Part shown: in pieces, positions 14,141 to 22,256 of the stretch
How positions within the stretch are numbered: position 1 is the stretch's first letter
Layout of the letters: each line of letters starts with the position of its first letter
From: an uncultured Lentisphaeria bacterium
GTDB taxonomy: Bacteria > Verrucomicrobiota > Lentisphaeria > Victivallales > Victivallaceae
Length of the DNA stretch: 24,258 nucleotides
Assembly: GCA_949298665.1 (NCBI GenBank)
Contig: CASFXO010000022.1
Coordinates: 1-24,258, forward strand
Reading direction: 5' to 3'
The notes under the pieces: generated by a model
Databases searched by the model: none
Told to the model about the DNA's origin: nothing
What the model saw: only the letters and a program-made list of their open reading frames with translations
Made by a program: the position numbers and the translations under genes

Positions 14141-15586
14141 TCAGGCGGGAGGACCGTCTTCCTCGCGATAGGGGCTGGCGGCGGTGAACTCCATCCGGGT
14201 CGGGAAGAAGTTCAGTTTGATGACGCCGGTGCGGCCGTTCCGGTTCTTTTCGAGAATCAGTTCCGCCTCGACACTCTGGGTGGCCGAGGAGATTTCCTTG
14301 GCGTCGTCCCGGTTGCGGTGCAGAAAGGTGACGATGTCGGCGTCCTGTTCGATGGCGCCGGATTCACGCAGATGGGACAGTTTCGGACGGGCGGAAGCTC
14401 CGGCCGTCTTGTCCACTTCGCGGTTGAGCTGGGCGAGCACCAGCACGGGGATATTCAGATCCTTGGCCAGGGATTTGATGCCGCTGGAGATGGCCGCAAC
14501 CTCATTCTGACGGCCGTCCGCCTGGTTGTCGGCGTGCATCAGCTGCAGATAGTCGATCACCACCACGTCGATGGACGGCGTGCCGTCGGCGTCCGGGGTC
14601 ATGCGCAGTCTGCGCGCCTTGGCGCGCAATTCCGAAATGGTCAACCCGCCGGTCGGATCGATGTAGATCCGGGCGTCCCGGAAGGCGCTGATCGCCTGAG
14701 TCAGCTTGCTCATGTCGCCGGGCTGGAAAGTCTTGTTCCAGAAAACGGTTTCGGAAAGTCCCGCCTCGGTGCACAACAACCGCCGGGCGATCTGTTCCGT
14801 CGTCATTTCCAGACTGAAGAAGGCGACCTTGCGCGGCCGGGGAGAGCGCGTCGGCAGGGCCATGTTACGGATGATATTGAGTGCCAGAGACGTTTTCCCG
14901 ATGGAGGGGCGGGCGGCCAGGACGAACATTTCCCCGGGCTTCAGGCCGCCGGTGTAGGCGTCGAGCTGGGCATATCCGGTGGAGATGCCGACTTCGATCT
15001 TGCCGTCAAGGACATCCTGAAGGTATTTGAACTGGTCGACGATGCAGTCCCGGATTTCAGCGCAGTTGGACTTGTTTTCCGCATTGCGGATATTGTAGAC
15101 GGCGCTTTCGATTTCCTCCAGCAGACGGGGTGCGTTGGCTGCGGGATCGAAACAGCGCAACATGGATTCGGAACAGACCGCAATCATCCGGCGCAGCGTG
15201 AAAAGCTCCCGCAGCGTGACGCACCAGGATTCAAGATTGACGGTGGTCGCCACCGCGCCGTATAATTCCGCCAGCAACACTTCGCCGCCGATTTCCTCCA
15301 GTTTGCCTGCCGTCTGAAGCTGGTGGGCGACGGCGACGACATCGACCTGCTTGCGCGGGTGGTCGGCCAATGCGAGAATCGCCGAAAATACTTCCCGGTG
15401 AACCTGCGAATGGAACACCTCCGGATTGCGGCCGAACTGGCTCAGGGCGATGTCCACACAGGGAATCGGTTCCCGCAGCATGGCCGAAAGCACCGCCCGC
15501 TCCATGGCCGGGTCGGCGGGCAGGGCCCGATCCGGCGCCGGCAACGGGGCGGAAGCGGTTTTCGTCATGCTGCGTTCTTCCGGCAT
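14141..15586 (-). CDS. dnaB: Replicative DNA helicase
   Basis: DnaB is the hexameric 5'-3' helicase of the replication fork. The 481-residue protein has the N-terminal DnaG-interacting domain (AMERAVLSAMLREP, about 27-130), a linker, and the RecA-like ATPase domain. Walker A is ARPSIGKTS (residues 225-233), followed by VAFFSLEMTTEQIARRLL, Walker B VVVIDYLQLM (341-350) and the C-terminal LSHLRESGAIEQDADIVTFLHR. No intein is present. The start has AAAGGAG four bases upstream and is 21 bp after rplI. It is the last gene of the prs-dnaB run and ends 39 bp from the convergent CBM9-like gene; no clear terminator was seen between them. Confidence 0.97.
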   Translation of the reverse strand: MPEERSMTKTASAPLPAPDRALPADPAMERAVLSAMLREPIPCVDIALSQFGRNPEVFHSQVHREVFSAILALADHPRKQVDVVAVAHQLQTAGKLEEIGGEVLLAELYGAVATTVNLESWCVTLRELFTLRRMIAVCSESMLRCFDPAANAPRLLEEIESAVYNIRNAENKSNCAEIRDCIVDQFKYLQDVLDGKIEVGISTGYAQLDAYTGGLKPGEMFVLAARPSIGKTSLALNIIRNMALPTRSPRPRKVAFFSLEMTTEQIARRLLCTEAGLSETVFWNKTFQPGDMSKLTQAISAFRDARIYIDPTGGLTISELRAKARRLRMTPDADGTPSIDVVVIDYLQLMHADNQADGRQNEVAAISSGIKSLAKDLNIPVLVLAQLNREVDKTAGASARPKLSHLRESGAIEQDADIVTFLHRNRDDAKEISSATQSVEAELILEKNRNGRTGVIKLNFFPTRMEFTAASPYREEDGPPA

Positions 15587-15607
15587 GGAACTCCTTTCGG
15601 CGCCGCG

Positions 15608-16063
15608 TCAGCCGCGGACGACCCAGACCTTGAGCGGCACCACGACGTCGGCGTGCAGTTTGACGTCGACGGTATAGCTGCCGAGAGTCTTGATCGGGGC
15701 TTCGAGTTTGACGTGGTTGTGGTCGATCGCGAAACCGCTTTCGGCGAGTTTTTCGGCGATGCTGCGCGCAGTGACCGAGCCGAAGAGCTGTTCATCCTCG
15801 GCGGCCTGGGCGGCGATCGAGATTTCCAGTTCGGCCAGTTTGGCGGCCAGTTCCTGCGCGGCGGCCAGGTCGGCGGCGCGCTTGGCTTCGATCTTTTCCT
15901 TGCGGGCCGCGAGCAGCCGGAGTGTTCCGGGCGTGGCTTTGGCGGCGAGGCCGCGCGGCAACAGGTAGTTGCGGGCGTAACCGGGCGCCACATGCACTTC
16001 GTCGCCGGCAAGACCGAGGTTTTCAACGTCTTCCAGCAAAATCAGGCTGATATGAGCTGCCAT
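15608..16063 (-). CDS. rplI: 50S ribosomal protein L9
   Basis: The 151-residue protein binds 23S rRNA at the base of the L1 stalk. It has the N-terminal L9 domain (ISLILLEDVENLGLAGDEVHVAPGYARNYLLPRGLA), the long connecting helix rich in Ala/Lys/Glu (about 47-80) and the C-terminal domain (GSVTARSIAEKLAESGFAID). Length is normal. It lies 21 bp after rpsR and 21 bp before dnaB, the order seen in many bacteria. Confidence 0.97.
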   Translation of the reverse strand: MAAHISLILLEDVENLGLAGDEVHVAPGYARNYLLPRGLAAKATPGTLRLLAARKEKIEAKRAADLAAAQELAAKLAELEISIAAQAAEDEQLFGSVTARSIAEKLAESGFAIDHNHVKLEAPIKTLGSYTVDVKLHADVVVPLKVWVVRG

Positions 16064-16084
16064 GATGTTTGTTCTCCTCTCAGA

Positions 16085-16312
16085 TTAGTAGACCAGGCTG
16101 ATGATCCGGGCGCGTTTGATGGCGGTGCAGAGCATCTTCTGGTGGTCCAGGCAGGTGCCGGTGATGCGGCGGGGCATGATCTTGCCCTTTTCCGTCTGGA
16201 ATTTGGAGAGCGTTTCCGCATCCTTGAAGTCGATGTAACGAACTTTTGCTTCGCAGAAGCGGCAGATTTTCGGTTTGGCCGGCTGACGCCGACGCGAACT
16301 TCTTTTTTGCAT
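16085..16312 (-). CDS. rpsR: 30S ribosomal protein S18
   Basis: The 75-residue protein has the S18 core (YIDFKDAETLSKFQTEKGKIMPRRITGTC, HQKMLCTAIKRARIISLVY) and partners S6 on the small-subunit platform. Cysteines at 17, 20, 54 and 62 suggest a zinc-binding version. The start at 16312 has GGAAAGG upstream. It sits in the rpsF-ssb-rpsR-rplI order typical of bacteria, separated from ssb by 48 bp. Confidence 0.97.
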   Translation of the reverse strand: MQKRSSRRRQPAKPKICRFCEAKVRYIDFKDAETLSKFQTEKGKIMPRRITGTCLDHQKMLCTAIKRARIISLVY

Positions 16313-16360
16313 GTTTTCGCCTTTCCAAGGTTTGTTGTTTTTAAAAAAACATGGTTTTCG

Positions 16361-16918
16361 TCAGAATGGAATGTCTTCCTCGGCTTCGGTCCCCGGATTG
16401 AACGCGGCCTCCGGCATCGGCGGCATCGGTTGCTGACCACCGCGCGGGCCGGCGGGGGCTCCGCCGCTACCGGGCCGATTGTACGGCCGCGGTTCGTAAT
16501 TGCCGCCGCGCGGCTGGTCGTATCCCCCGCGCTGCTGGTTATAGTCGCCGCGCGGCTGTTCGTAGCCGCCGTCGCCGCCGCCGTCGCGGCGATTGCCGAG
16601 GAACTGGATCTGTTCGGCGACCACCCGGAGGCGGGAGCGTTTGCCGCCACCGTCGCGATCTTCCCAGGTGTCGTACTGGAGGCGTCCTTCCACCATGACG
16701 GGCGAACCTTTTTCCAGAAAACGCTTGCAGTTTTCCGCGGATTTGCTCCAGACCGTCACATCGACAAAGCAGGTTTCCTCACGGTCCTGGTTGTTGACGG
16801 TGAAGCGGCGGTTGACCGCCAGCCCGAGTTCGCAGACGGCGGCGCCGGAGGGCGTATAACGCAGATCCGGTTCCCGCGTCAGATTGCCGATCAGAAAGAC
16901 TTTATTCAGTGATGCCAT
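16361..16918 (-). CDS. ssb: Single-stranded DNA-binding protein
   Basis: The 185-residue SSB has an N-terminal OB fold (MASLNKVFLIGNLTREPDLRYTPSG; FLEKGSPVMVEGRLQYDTWEDRDG; RLRVVAEQIQFLG, about 1-107). A low-complexity linker of Gly, Arg, Gln and Tyr follows (about 110-170, repeated YxQPRG-type units), then the acidic tip EEDIPF that recruits partner proteins. It protects single-stranded DNA in replication, recombination and repair. A strong GGAGG precedes the ATG. It is embedded between rpsF and rpsR. Confidence 0.97.
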   Translation of the reverse strand: MASLNKVFLIGNLTREPDLRYTPSGAAVCELGLAVNRRFTVNNQDREETCFVDVTVWSKSAENCKRFLEKGSPVMVEGRLQYDTWEDRDGGGKRSRLRVVAEQIQFLGNRRDGGGDGGYEQPRGDYNQQRGGYDQPRGGNYEPRPYNRPGSGGAPAGPRGGQQPMPPMPEAAFNPGTEAEEDIPF

Positions 16919-16966
16919 GGTATTACCTCCCGTATCCTTTCCCGGATGGGGTGCCGGGCCGTCCGA

Positions 16967-17293
16967 TTACTCAACTTCCGACGCGGGTTCGGTCGGAAGC
17001 GCCGCCGGACGTTCGTCGATGATGATCAGATTGCGCAACACCTTTTCGTTCAGTCTGAACTTGTCCTTGAGCTCAATCACCTTGGAGGGCGCGAGTTCGA
17101 AGAAGAAATTCCAGTAAATGCCGGCCTTGCGTTTGTTGATGTCATAGGTGAACTGCTTGCGGCCCATGGAGACCGCGGCGGTCAATTTCCCGCCGAGCGC
17201 GTCGATCAGCGCGGCGAAATCCTTGCTGAAGGCTTCCCCTTCGTCGTCCACCTTGCGAATGTCCAGAATGAACACAGCTTCGTATTTTTTCAA
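16967..17293 (-). CDS. rpsF: 30S ribosomal protein S6
   Basis: The 108-residue protein matches S6 (KKYEAVFILDIRKVDDE; LGGKLTAAVSMGRKQFTYDINKRKAGIYWNFFFE; EKVLRNLIII) with an acidic tail (TEPASEVE). It binds 16S rRNA together with S18, encoded nearby. The start codon at 17293 is TTG (TTG AAA AAA TAC), supported by AGAGG seven bases upstream; no ATG is available that preserves the family N-terminus. Confidence 0.96.
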   Translation of the reverse strand: MKKYEAVFILDIRKVDDEGEAFSKDFAALIDALGGKLTAAVSMGRKQFTYDINKRKAGIYWNFFFELAPSKVIELKDKFRLNEKVLRNLIIIDERPAALPTEPASEVE

Positions 17294-17324
17294 AATAAGA
17301 CCTCTTTTCTCGTGGCTTTCCTGT

Positions 17325-17975
17325 TCAGGAAAGCGTCTCCGTTTTTTTTACTTCCGCGGCGTCGCCGCCGTCCGTTTCCGGCACGGCGGGGTGCCAGGCG
17401 TTGTACTGATTCATCGCCCGGGAAACCCCGCCGGTGAGAATCGCCAGCGCCGCATCCGTCGCCGCCTCCAGAACTTCTTCATAAACCGGCTGTTCGGTCT
17501 CGTCCATCCGGCCGAGTACATAATCGGTGACGGCTTCGTTCCGAGCACGTCCGATGCCGATCCGGAGCCGGACGAATCCGGCGCTGCCCGTTTCCGCGAT
17601 GATCGATTCCAGCCCGCGATGTCCACCGGCCGAACCGCCGATCCGAATTCGCATCCGGCCGAGCGGCAGATCCAGATCATCGGAAATCACCAGCATTTCT
17701 TCCGGGGTCATACCCCGCTTTCTGAGCAGGCCGGCCACCGCCGTTCCGCTCAGATTCATATAGGTCTGCGGCAGCTGAAGAATCAGCGACCGCCCGCGGA
17801 ACCGTCCCTCAAAGCAACGGCTTTCATGACGGTGGCTTTCCGCGAATTCTCCGGGAAGACGCTGCAGCAGCCGGGCCACCACGTCGAATCCGGCATTATG
17901 CCGGGTTCCGGCGTATTCCCTGCCGGGATTGCCCAGTCCGACAATCAGGTTGATTCGCGGTTCCTGCTGCGTCAT
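17325..17975 (-). CDS. pth: Peptidyl-tRNA hydrolase
   Basis: Pth releases tRNA from prematurely dropped peptidyl-tRNA. The 216-residue product has INLIVGLGNPGREYAGTRHNAGF (residues 8-30, with the catalytic His in TRHNAGF), LPQTYMNLSG, the conserved DDLDLPLGRMRIRIGGSAGGHRGLESI and FVRLRIGIGR. The C-terminal tail after about residue 195 is acidic and variable. It lies between rplY and rpsF, matching the common ctc-pth arrangement. Confidence 0.97.
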   Translation of the reverse strand: MTQQEPRINLIVGLGNPGREYAGTRHNAGFDVVARLLQRLPGEFAESHRHESRCFEGRFRGRSLILQLPQTYMNLSGTAVAGLLRKRGMTPEEMLVISDDLDLPLGRMRIRIGGSAGGHRGLESIIAETGSAGFVRLRIGIGRARNEAVTDYVLGRMDETEQPVYEEVLEAATDAALAILTGGVSRAMNQYNAWHPAVPETDGGDAAEVKKTETLS

Positions 17976-17999
17976 GATCCGGATGCTCCGGGAAAACGC

Positions 18000-18632
18000 T
18001 TATTCGGCGTCTTCCTTCTTCTTTTCCTTGATGGCTTCGGGTTCGGTCATTTCCGCGGCAGCCGGTGCCGCTTCTTCTTCCTGCATCGGGCGCGCCACGT
18101 GGAAGACGATGGCATCGGCTTCGGTCAGGGCGGTCATCCCGGAGGGCATGACGATATCCTTGACCAGCAGGTGATCGCCGATGTCGAGGTCGGCGACGTT
18201 GACTTTGATTTCGTCGACCAGGTCCGCCGGCGTGCATTCGACGGCAAGTTCGTGAATGCTCTGTTCGAGGGTGCCGCCGTGCGTGGCGCCGATGCAGTCG
18301 CCGACCGCGTGCAGCGAGACGGTCGAATGCACTTTCGCATGGACGTCCACCGCCTGGAAATCGACATGAACGTAGTAGTTTTTGAGATGGTTGATCTGCA
18401 CTTCCTTGACCAGTGCGGCCTGTTTCCGGTCGCCGTCGACGAGGTAGATCAGGTGATGGTGGTGCTGGGCCAGCGATGTCCAGTCGCCGGCGTTGAGATA
18501 GATGGCCCGGGGTTCCTGATCCTTGCCATAGACAATGGCCGGGATCAGTCCGGCGTTGCGGGCGCGGCGCGCGGCGTTGTTGCCGAACTCGCTCCGCGGC
18601 TGCACCGCGATTTCGTTGTTGTCCTTGCTCAT
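18000..18632 (-). CDS. rplY: 50S ribosomal protein L25/general stress protein Ctc
   Basis: The 210-residue long form binds 5S rRNA. It has an N-terminal L25 domain (FGNNAARRARNAGLIPAIVYGK, HLIYLVDGDRKQAALVKEVQ, YYVHVDFQAVD) and a C-terminal TL5/Ctc domain (AVECTPADLVDEIKVNVADLDIGDHLLVKDI). The end is an Ala/Glu/Lys-rich tail (TEPEAIKEKKKEDAE). The ATG at 18632 has AAAGGA five bases upstream; an upstream in-frame ATG lacks family similarity. It is 41 bp after prs and 24 bp before pth, the usual prs-ctc-pth order. Confidence 0.96.
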   Translation of the reverse strand: MSKDNNEIAVQPRSEFGNNAARRARNAGLIPAIVYGKDQEPRAIYLNAGDWTSLAQHHHHLIYLVDGDRKQAALVKEVQINHLKNYYVHVDFQAVDVHAKVHSTVSLHAVGDCIGATHGGTLEQSIHELAVECTPADLVDEIKVNVADLDIGDHLLVKDIVMPSGMTALTEADAIVFHVARPMQEEEAAPAAAEMTEPEAIKEKKKEDAE

Positions 18633-18673
18633 GGGAATCCTTTCGTTGATGTTTACGGACAAAAAGCGTGTGA

Positions 18674-19627
18674 TCAATGGTTGATATAAAACAGCGAGGA
18701 TACCGATTTCCCGTCATGGATGCGACGGATGGCTTCGCCCAGGATCGGCGCGACGCTGACGACCTTGATTTTGCCGCCGAGGTCGTCGTGCTGCGGCACG
18801 GCGTCGGTGGTGACGATCTGTTCGATTTCGGGCGTGGCGAGCAACTTCTGCTTGCCGGCCTCATTCAGCAGGCAGTGGGAGACGGCGCAGTAAACCTTGG
18901 CGGCGCCGTTTTCCTTGAGAATGCGGGCGGCGGCACAGAGGGTGCCCGCGGTGGAGGTCAGGTCGTCGGTGATCACGCAGACCTTGTCCCGGACATCACC
19001 GACCAGGTGGGATGAGGCGACGGTCGTCGCATTGATCCGCCGCTTCGCCACGACGGCGAACCCACCGCCGAGGACGTCGCCGTAGGACATGGCCATTTTG
19101 GCGCTGCCGGAGTCCGGTGCGACCACCACCGGATCCGGCCCCAGCACCTGCTTGAGGTAGGGGGCCAGTACCGGGCGGGCATACAGATGGTCCATCGGAA
19201 TGTCGAAGAACCCCTGAATCTGCTGGGAATGCAGGTCCATGGCAATGATCCGGTTGGCACCGGCAACGGTCAGCAGATTGGCCACGAGCTTGGCGGTGAT
19301 CGGCACCCGCGGCTTGTCCTTGCGGTCCTGGCGGGCGTAGCCGAAATACGGCAGCACCGCCGTGATCCGGGCCGCGGAGGCGCGTTTGGCGGCGTCGATC
19401 ATGATCAGCAGTTCCATGAGGTTGTCGTTGGTCGGCGCGCAGGTGGGCTGGATCAGAAAGGCGTCGGCGCGGCGGACGTTCTCCTCGAACTGGACGAAAA
19501 TTTCACCGTCCGGGAATTTGGTCGGGTGGACTTTGCCGAGGGGCACGCCGAGATAGGCGGCGATGTCCTGCGACAGTTTCGGGTGAGCTGAACCGGAGTA
19601 AACACAGATATGTTTCGCCTCTTCCAT
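18674..19627 (-). CDS. prs: Ribose-phosphate pyrophosphokinase (PRPP synthetase)
   Basis: Prs makes phosphoribosyl pyrophosphate from ribose 5-phosphate and ATP for nucleotide, His and Trp synthesis. The 317-residue protein has FPDGEIFVQFEENVR, LPYFGYARQDRKDKPRVPITAKLVAN (flexible loop and ATP site), AMDLHSQQIQGFFDIPMDHL and the PRPP-binding loop ITDDLTSTAGT. The 'PDSGSAKMAMSYGDVL' stretch differs from the common PDAGG form. The ATG at 19627 has AAGGA eight bases upstream. It heads the housekeeping operon. Confidence 0.95.
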   Translation of the reverse strand: MEEAKHICVYSGSAHPKLSQDIAAYLGVPLGKVHPTKFPDGEIFVQFEENVRRADAFLIQPTCAPTNDNLMELLIMIDAAKRASAARITAVLPYFGYARQDRKDKPRVPITAKLVANLLTVAGANRIIAMDLHSQQIQGFFDIPMDHLYARPVLAPYLKQVLGPDPVVVAPDSGSAKMAMSYGDVLGGGFAVVAKRRINATTVASSHLVGDVRDKVCVITDDLTSTAGTLCAAARILKENGAAKVYCAVSHCLLNEAGKQKLLATPEIEQIVTTDAVPQHDDLGGKIKVVSVAPILGEAIRRIHDGKSVSSLFYINH

Positions 19628-19864
19628 TTTCCGCATCCTTCTGGGTCTCCGCCCTGAACCGCCGGATGGGAAAGAAAACGAACACATATTTCCGGACGCC
19701 CGGCGCCCGGAATGTTTTTCGCAACCTCCCGGTGATCGGCGATCGCGTTTCGCGACTGGTCCGCCGACCGATCCTGCATGAACGGATCAAGGTTTCGACA
19801 CGTTAAAACACTGACTGCATATATTACTATAGCACGTCCGGAGAAGATTGCAAGCCGCCGCCGT
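19628..19864. other. Leader and upstream region of prs
   Basis: No gene is seen. The region holds the prs promoter and a leader of about 190 nt with several inverted repeats: GATCGG/CCGATC (19734-19739 with 19768-19773), an inner CGCG-TTT-CGCG (19744-19754) and TTCCGG/CCGGAA (19690-19695 with 19707-19712). No T-run follows them, so they are not obvious intrinsic terminators. Confidence 0.6.
19826..19853 (-). promoter_or_regulatory. Promoter of the prs-dnaB operon
   Basis: On the minus strand TTGCAA (19853-19848) and TATAGT (19831-19826) are separated by 16 bp. The -35 box begins 11 bp past the kinase stop codon. Transcription should start near 19819. Confidence 0.72.
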
Positions 19865-22096
19865 TCACCGGAGGGGAGAGAAGGGCGGCTGAGTCCGGTA
19901 ATGGATGGTGGGTGCGATTTCCGGAGGCGGCATACGGTCGGCGTCGGTCACCTGAACCAGCAGCCATTTGGTAGCCGCGATCGGACTCCAGGAAACGATA
20001 TAGCGGTGCCCGTTCCGTTCGTATTCCGCCTGGCGGATGGTGGAGTTGCGAATTCGCTCCAGCAGGGCCGGGACCGGGAATTTCCGGAGCGGGGGAAGTT
20101 TCGCCGCTTCTTCCGCAGTCAGTTGCCGGTGTTCGGCAAGTTCCCGTTGCCGGGAGGAGAAGATGATTTCATCCCGTTCGTTGATCAGGTAGTAGACCGA
20201 CGGCCCGTCCGGCGCGGCGGTGGCTTCGTACAAGTGCTTGACCACTTCGTGAAAGCAGACATCCACGCCGATGGCCCCCTGTTCATTGCCGTCCGCGTCA
20301 ATCAGCGGCCCCCAGCAGGAGAAAATCGGATGATTGGCGCTGTCGAGCCGGGGCAATCCCCAGTAAAAAAAGCGCGAGTTGCGTTGCCGCAGCTCTCGAA
20401 TCCAGTCGTCCTGAAACTGAGAGGGGGGAGTCTTTTCGTACATGCCGGGATAGCGGAGGCCGATGCCGTTGTTATACAGGAGGGTGAGGCGGCGGATGGC
20501 GCCGCCTTTGTCTGTGAACGCCTTCATGTTTTCATGGACGGCCCGCTCCGTTCCGTCAAAGGCGGTGATGCCCCGCAGCAGCAGTCCCAGTCCGCCGTGT
20601 TCCGGCATCGGCAGATCCTCCAGAAGTCGAACCGCTTCTTCCCGGGACATGCCGGAGGGCACGTGACAGGCGGAGCGGGTCATGCTGATCGGGCGGTTGA
20701 AGATGGGGGAAAACGCGAGATCCTCCGGTCCCGTTTCCGGATTGAGGTAATCCCGGTTGAAGAAAATCCGTTCTCCGGCATGTCCTCCGTCCGGTTGTCC
20801 GTATTCGATGCTCAGGCCGGTGCCGAAGGCTTTCAGTTGTTCCTGAATGGACAGCAACAGGTTGTTGATGGTGGCAGCGGCAACTTCGGTCTGGCGCTGC
20901 AGGGCCAGGCGCTGGAGGGTGTGCCGGTTTGACTCCGTGCTGGTGCGGTTTTCCCGATAGAGGCTCCACGCGGTCAAGCCGGAGAGAAGAAACAGCAGCG
21001 TGGCCACCGCCGCCAGCGACTGAATGCGGTATTTGTACATGCGTCGGGCAATGCGTTGCAGCGGGCCGTCCGGACAGGCGGAAACTTCCTCGTTGAACAG
21101 AAAATGGCGAACGTCGTCAGCCAGTTCCTGCACATTTTGATAACGTCTGGCGGGATCAGGACAGCGGGCGCGTTCGATCACGGCGGTCAGCGCCGGAGAT
21201 ATTTTCCGGCAGGCATGAAAGTGGCGTACCGGTTCGAAGCGCCCCGTCTGTATTCGATCCAGCACTTCCCGGGCGGAATTTCCTTCCACGCCCCGTCGTA
21301 AAGTGACCAGCGCGTACAAAATCATGCCCAGTGCAAAGATGTCGGCGGACGGGGTAACGGCGCCGACTTTCAAGGTTTCCGGCGCGACGTAGGCGGGGGT
21401 TCCCTCGATTTTTCGACCGCGGACGACGCCGGTCAGGGCGGCGCTGCCCCAGTCCATGACGTAGAGTTCGCCGTGACGACCGACCATGATGTTTTCCGGT
21501 TTGAGGTCGCAGTGGACGACGCCGCGGGTATGGGCATAGGCGATGGCTTCACACAATTTCAGAAAATATTCCAGCCGGACATTCAATGCCGCCTGTTCTT
21601 CCGCGGCGGAAACGTGGCGACTCTCTCCGTCCCGGCGCGCGCGTAGAATGAATTCCCGCATGGTGATGCCGTCGACGAATTTCATCGCCAGATGCAGTCC
21701 CTGTTCCCGGTCTCCGTCCAGGCTGTACAGCGGGACGATGGACGGGTGGTCGAGGCGGGCGTTCAGCTTGGCCTCTCTGAGAAACTTGAGAACAGCCTCC
21801 GGATTTTTCGTCAACTCCGGACGCAGGGATTTGATGATCACCGTCCGGTCCAGAAAACGGTCATGCGCACGGAAGATCAGCCCGAATCCGCCTTCGGCAA
21901 AGAGGTCGCCCAGACGGTAGCGCCGCTCCAGCGGCGGCAGATTGTCCCGAAATTCCTGCGAATCATCGATCGGCAGTTCCGGAATGGCGCCGGCCTCTCC
22001 GTCGCCGCCGGGATCGTCCGCGGCGGCGGGATGTGCCGTGGCGGCCTGCTCGATCTGTTCCGGAGTCAGAATTCTGGTGACATCAATCTCCTGCAT
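19865..22096 (-). CDS. Membrane Ser/Thr protein kinase with C-terminal Cache-like sensor domain
   Basis: The 743-residue protein has a short N-terminal lead, a Hanks-type kinase domain at about 60-335, one membrane segment at about 359-380 (SLAAVATLLFLLSGLTAWSLY) and a large C-terminal region of about 360 residues. Kinase features are the glycine-rich loop AEGGFG (67-72), Lys89 in VIIK, Glu108 in the C-helix, HCDLKPEN (195-202), DWG (215-217) and GTPAYVAPE (232-240). All catalytic residues are present; HRD and DFG appear as HCD and DWG. The C-terminal region contains FSCWGPLIDADGNEQGAIGVDV and SVYYLINERDEIIFSS, typical of Cache folds in bacterial receptors, so it probably senses a ligand outside the cytoplasm. 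It stands alone, with its own promoter. Ligand and targets are unknown. Confidence 0.88.
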   Translation of the reverse strand: MQEIDVTRILTPEQIEQAATAHPAAADDPGGDGEAGAIPELPIDDSQEFRDNLPPLERRYRLGDLFAEGGFGLIFRAHDRFLDRTVIIKSLRPELTKNPEAVLKFLREAKLNARLDHPSIVPLYSLDGDREQGLHLAMKFVDGITMREFILRARRDGESRHVSAAEEQAALNVRLEYFLKLCEAIAYAHTRGVVHCDLKPENIMVGRHGELYVMDWGSAALTGVVRGRKIEGTPAYVAPETLKVGAVTPSADIFALGMILYALVTLRRGVEGNSAREVLDRIQTGRFEPVRHFHACRKISPALTAVIERARCPDPARRYQNVQELADDVRHFLFNEEVSACPDGPLQRIARRMYKYRIQSLAAVATLLFLLSGLTAWSLYRENRTSTESNRHTLQRLALQRQTEVAAATINNLLLSIQEQLKAFGTGLSIEYGQPDGGHAGERIFFNRDYLNPETGPEDLAFSPIFNRPISMTRSACHVPSGMSREEAVRLLEDLPMPEHGGLGLLLRGITAFDGTERAVHENMKAFTDKGGAIRRLTLLYNNGIGLRYPGMYEKTPPSQFQDDWIRELRQRNSRFFYWGLPRLDSANHPIFSCWGPLIDADGNEQGAIGVDVCFHEVVKHLYEATAAPDGPSVYYLINERDEIIFSSRQRELAEHRQLTAEEAAKLPPLRKFPVPALLERIRNSTIRQAEYERNGHRYIVSWSPIAATKWLLVQVTDADRMPPPEIAPTIHYRTQPPFSPLR

Positions 22097-22154
22097 GACG
22101 ACGGGCGTGCGATCCTTTCTTGTGCCGGCGCACTTGTTCCGACTTTTTCAGGTA

Positions 22155-22182
22155 AGTATAATATTCAAATAAAAAAAAACAA
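22155..22182 (-). promoter_or_regulatory. Promoter of the kinase gene, overlapping the ftsH terminator
   Basis: On the minus strand TATACT (22160-22155) lies 16 bp after TTGTTT (22182-22177), the latter a weak -35 box inside the T-tract of the preceding terminator. The start would be near 22148, about 50 nt before the kinase ATG. Confidence 0.5.
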
Positions 22183-22208
22183 GAGCCGACCCGAAAAATG
22201 TCGATCTT
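22171..22208 (-). terminator. Intrinsic terminator of the ftsH-DUF167 unit
   Basis: On the minus strand AAGATCGAC, a nine-base loop and GTCGGCTCTT (22208-22181) form an imperfect hairpin with one bulge. G and nine T follow (22179-22171). It is 48 bp after the stop of the DUF167 gene. Confidence 0.75.
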
Positions 22209-22256
22209 TCCATCAGCTTTTCCTGCAATGCGTATCGGAACCGGCATCAGGCATGC

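Noticed and set aside
16441..16600. Repetitive GC-rich stretch in ssb considered as a CRISPR-like or non-coding repeat
   Set aside because: It encodes the degenerate Gly/Arg/Gln/Tyr linker of SSB; repeats are short, imperfect and in frame, without spacers.
15323..18689. Long plus-strand open frames opposite dnaB, rplI, rpsR, ssb, rpsF, pth and rplY
   Set aside because: All lie antisense to conserved housekeeping genes and cross gene borders.
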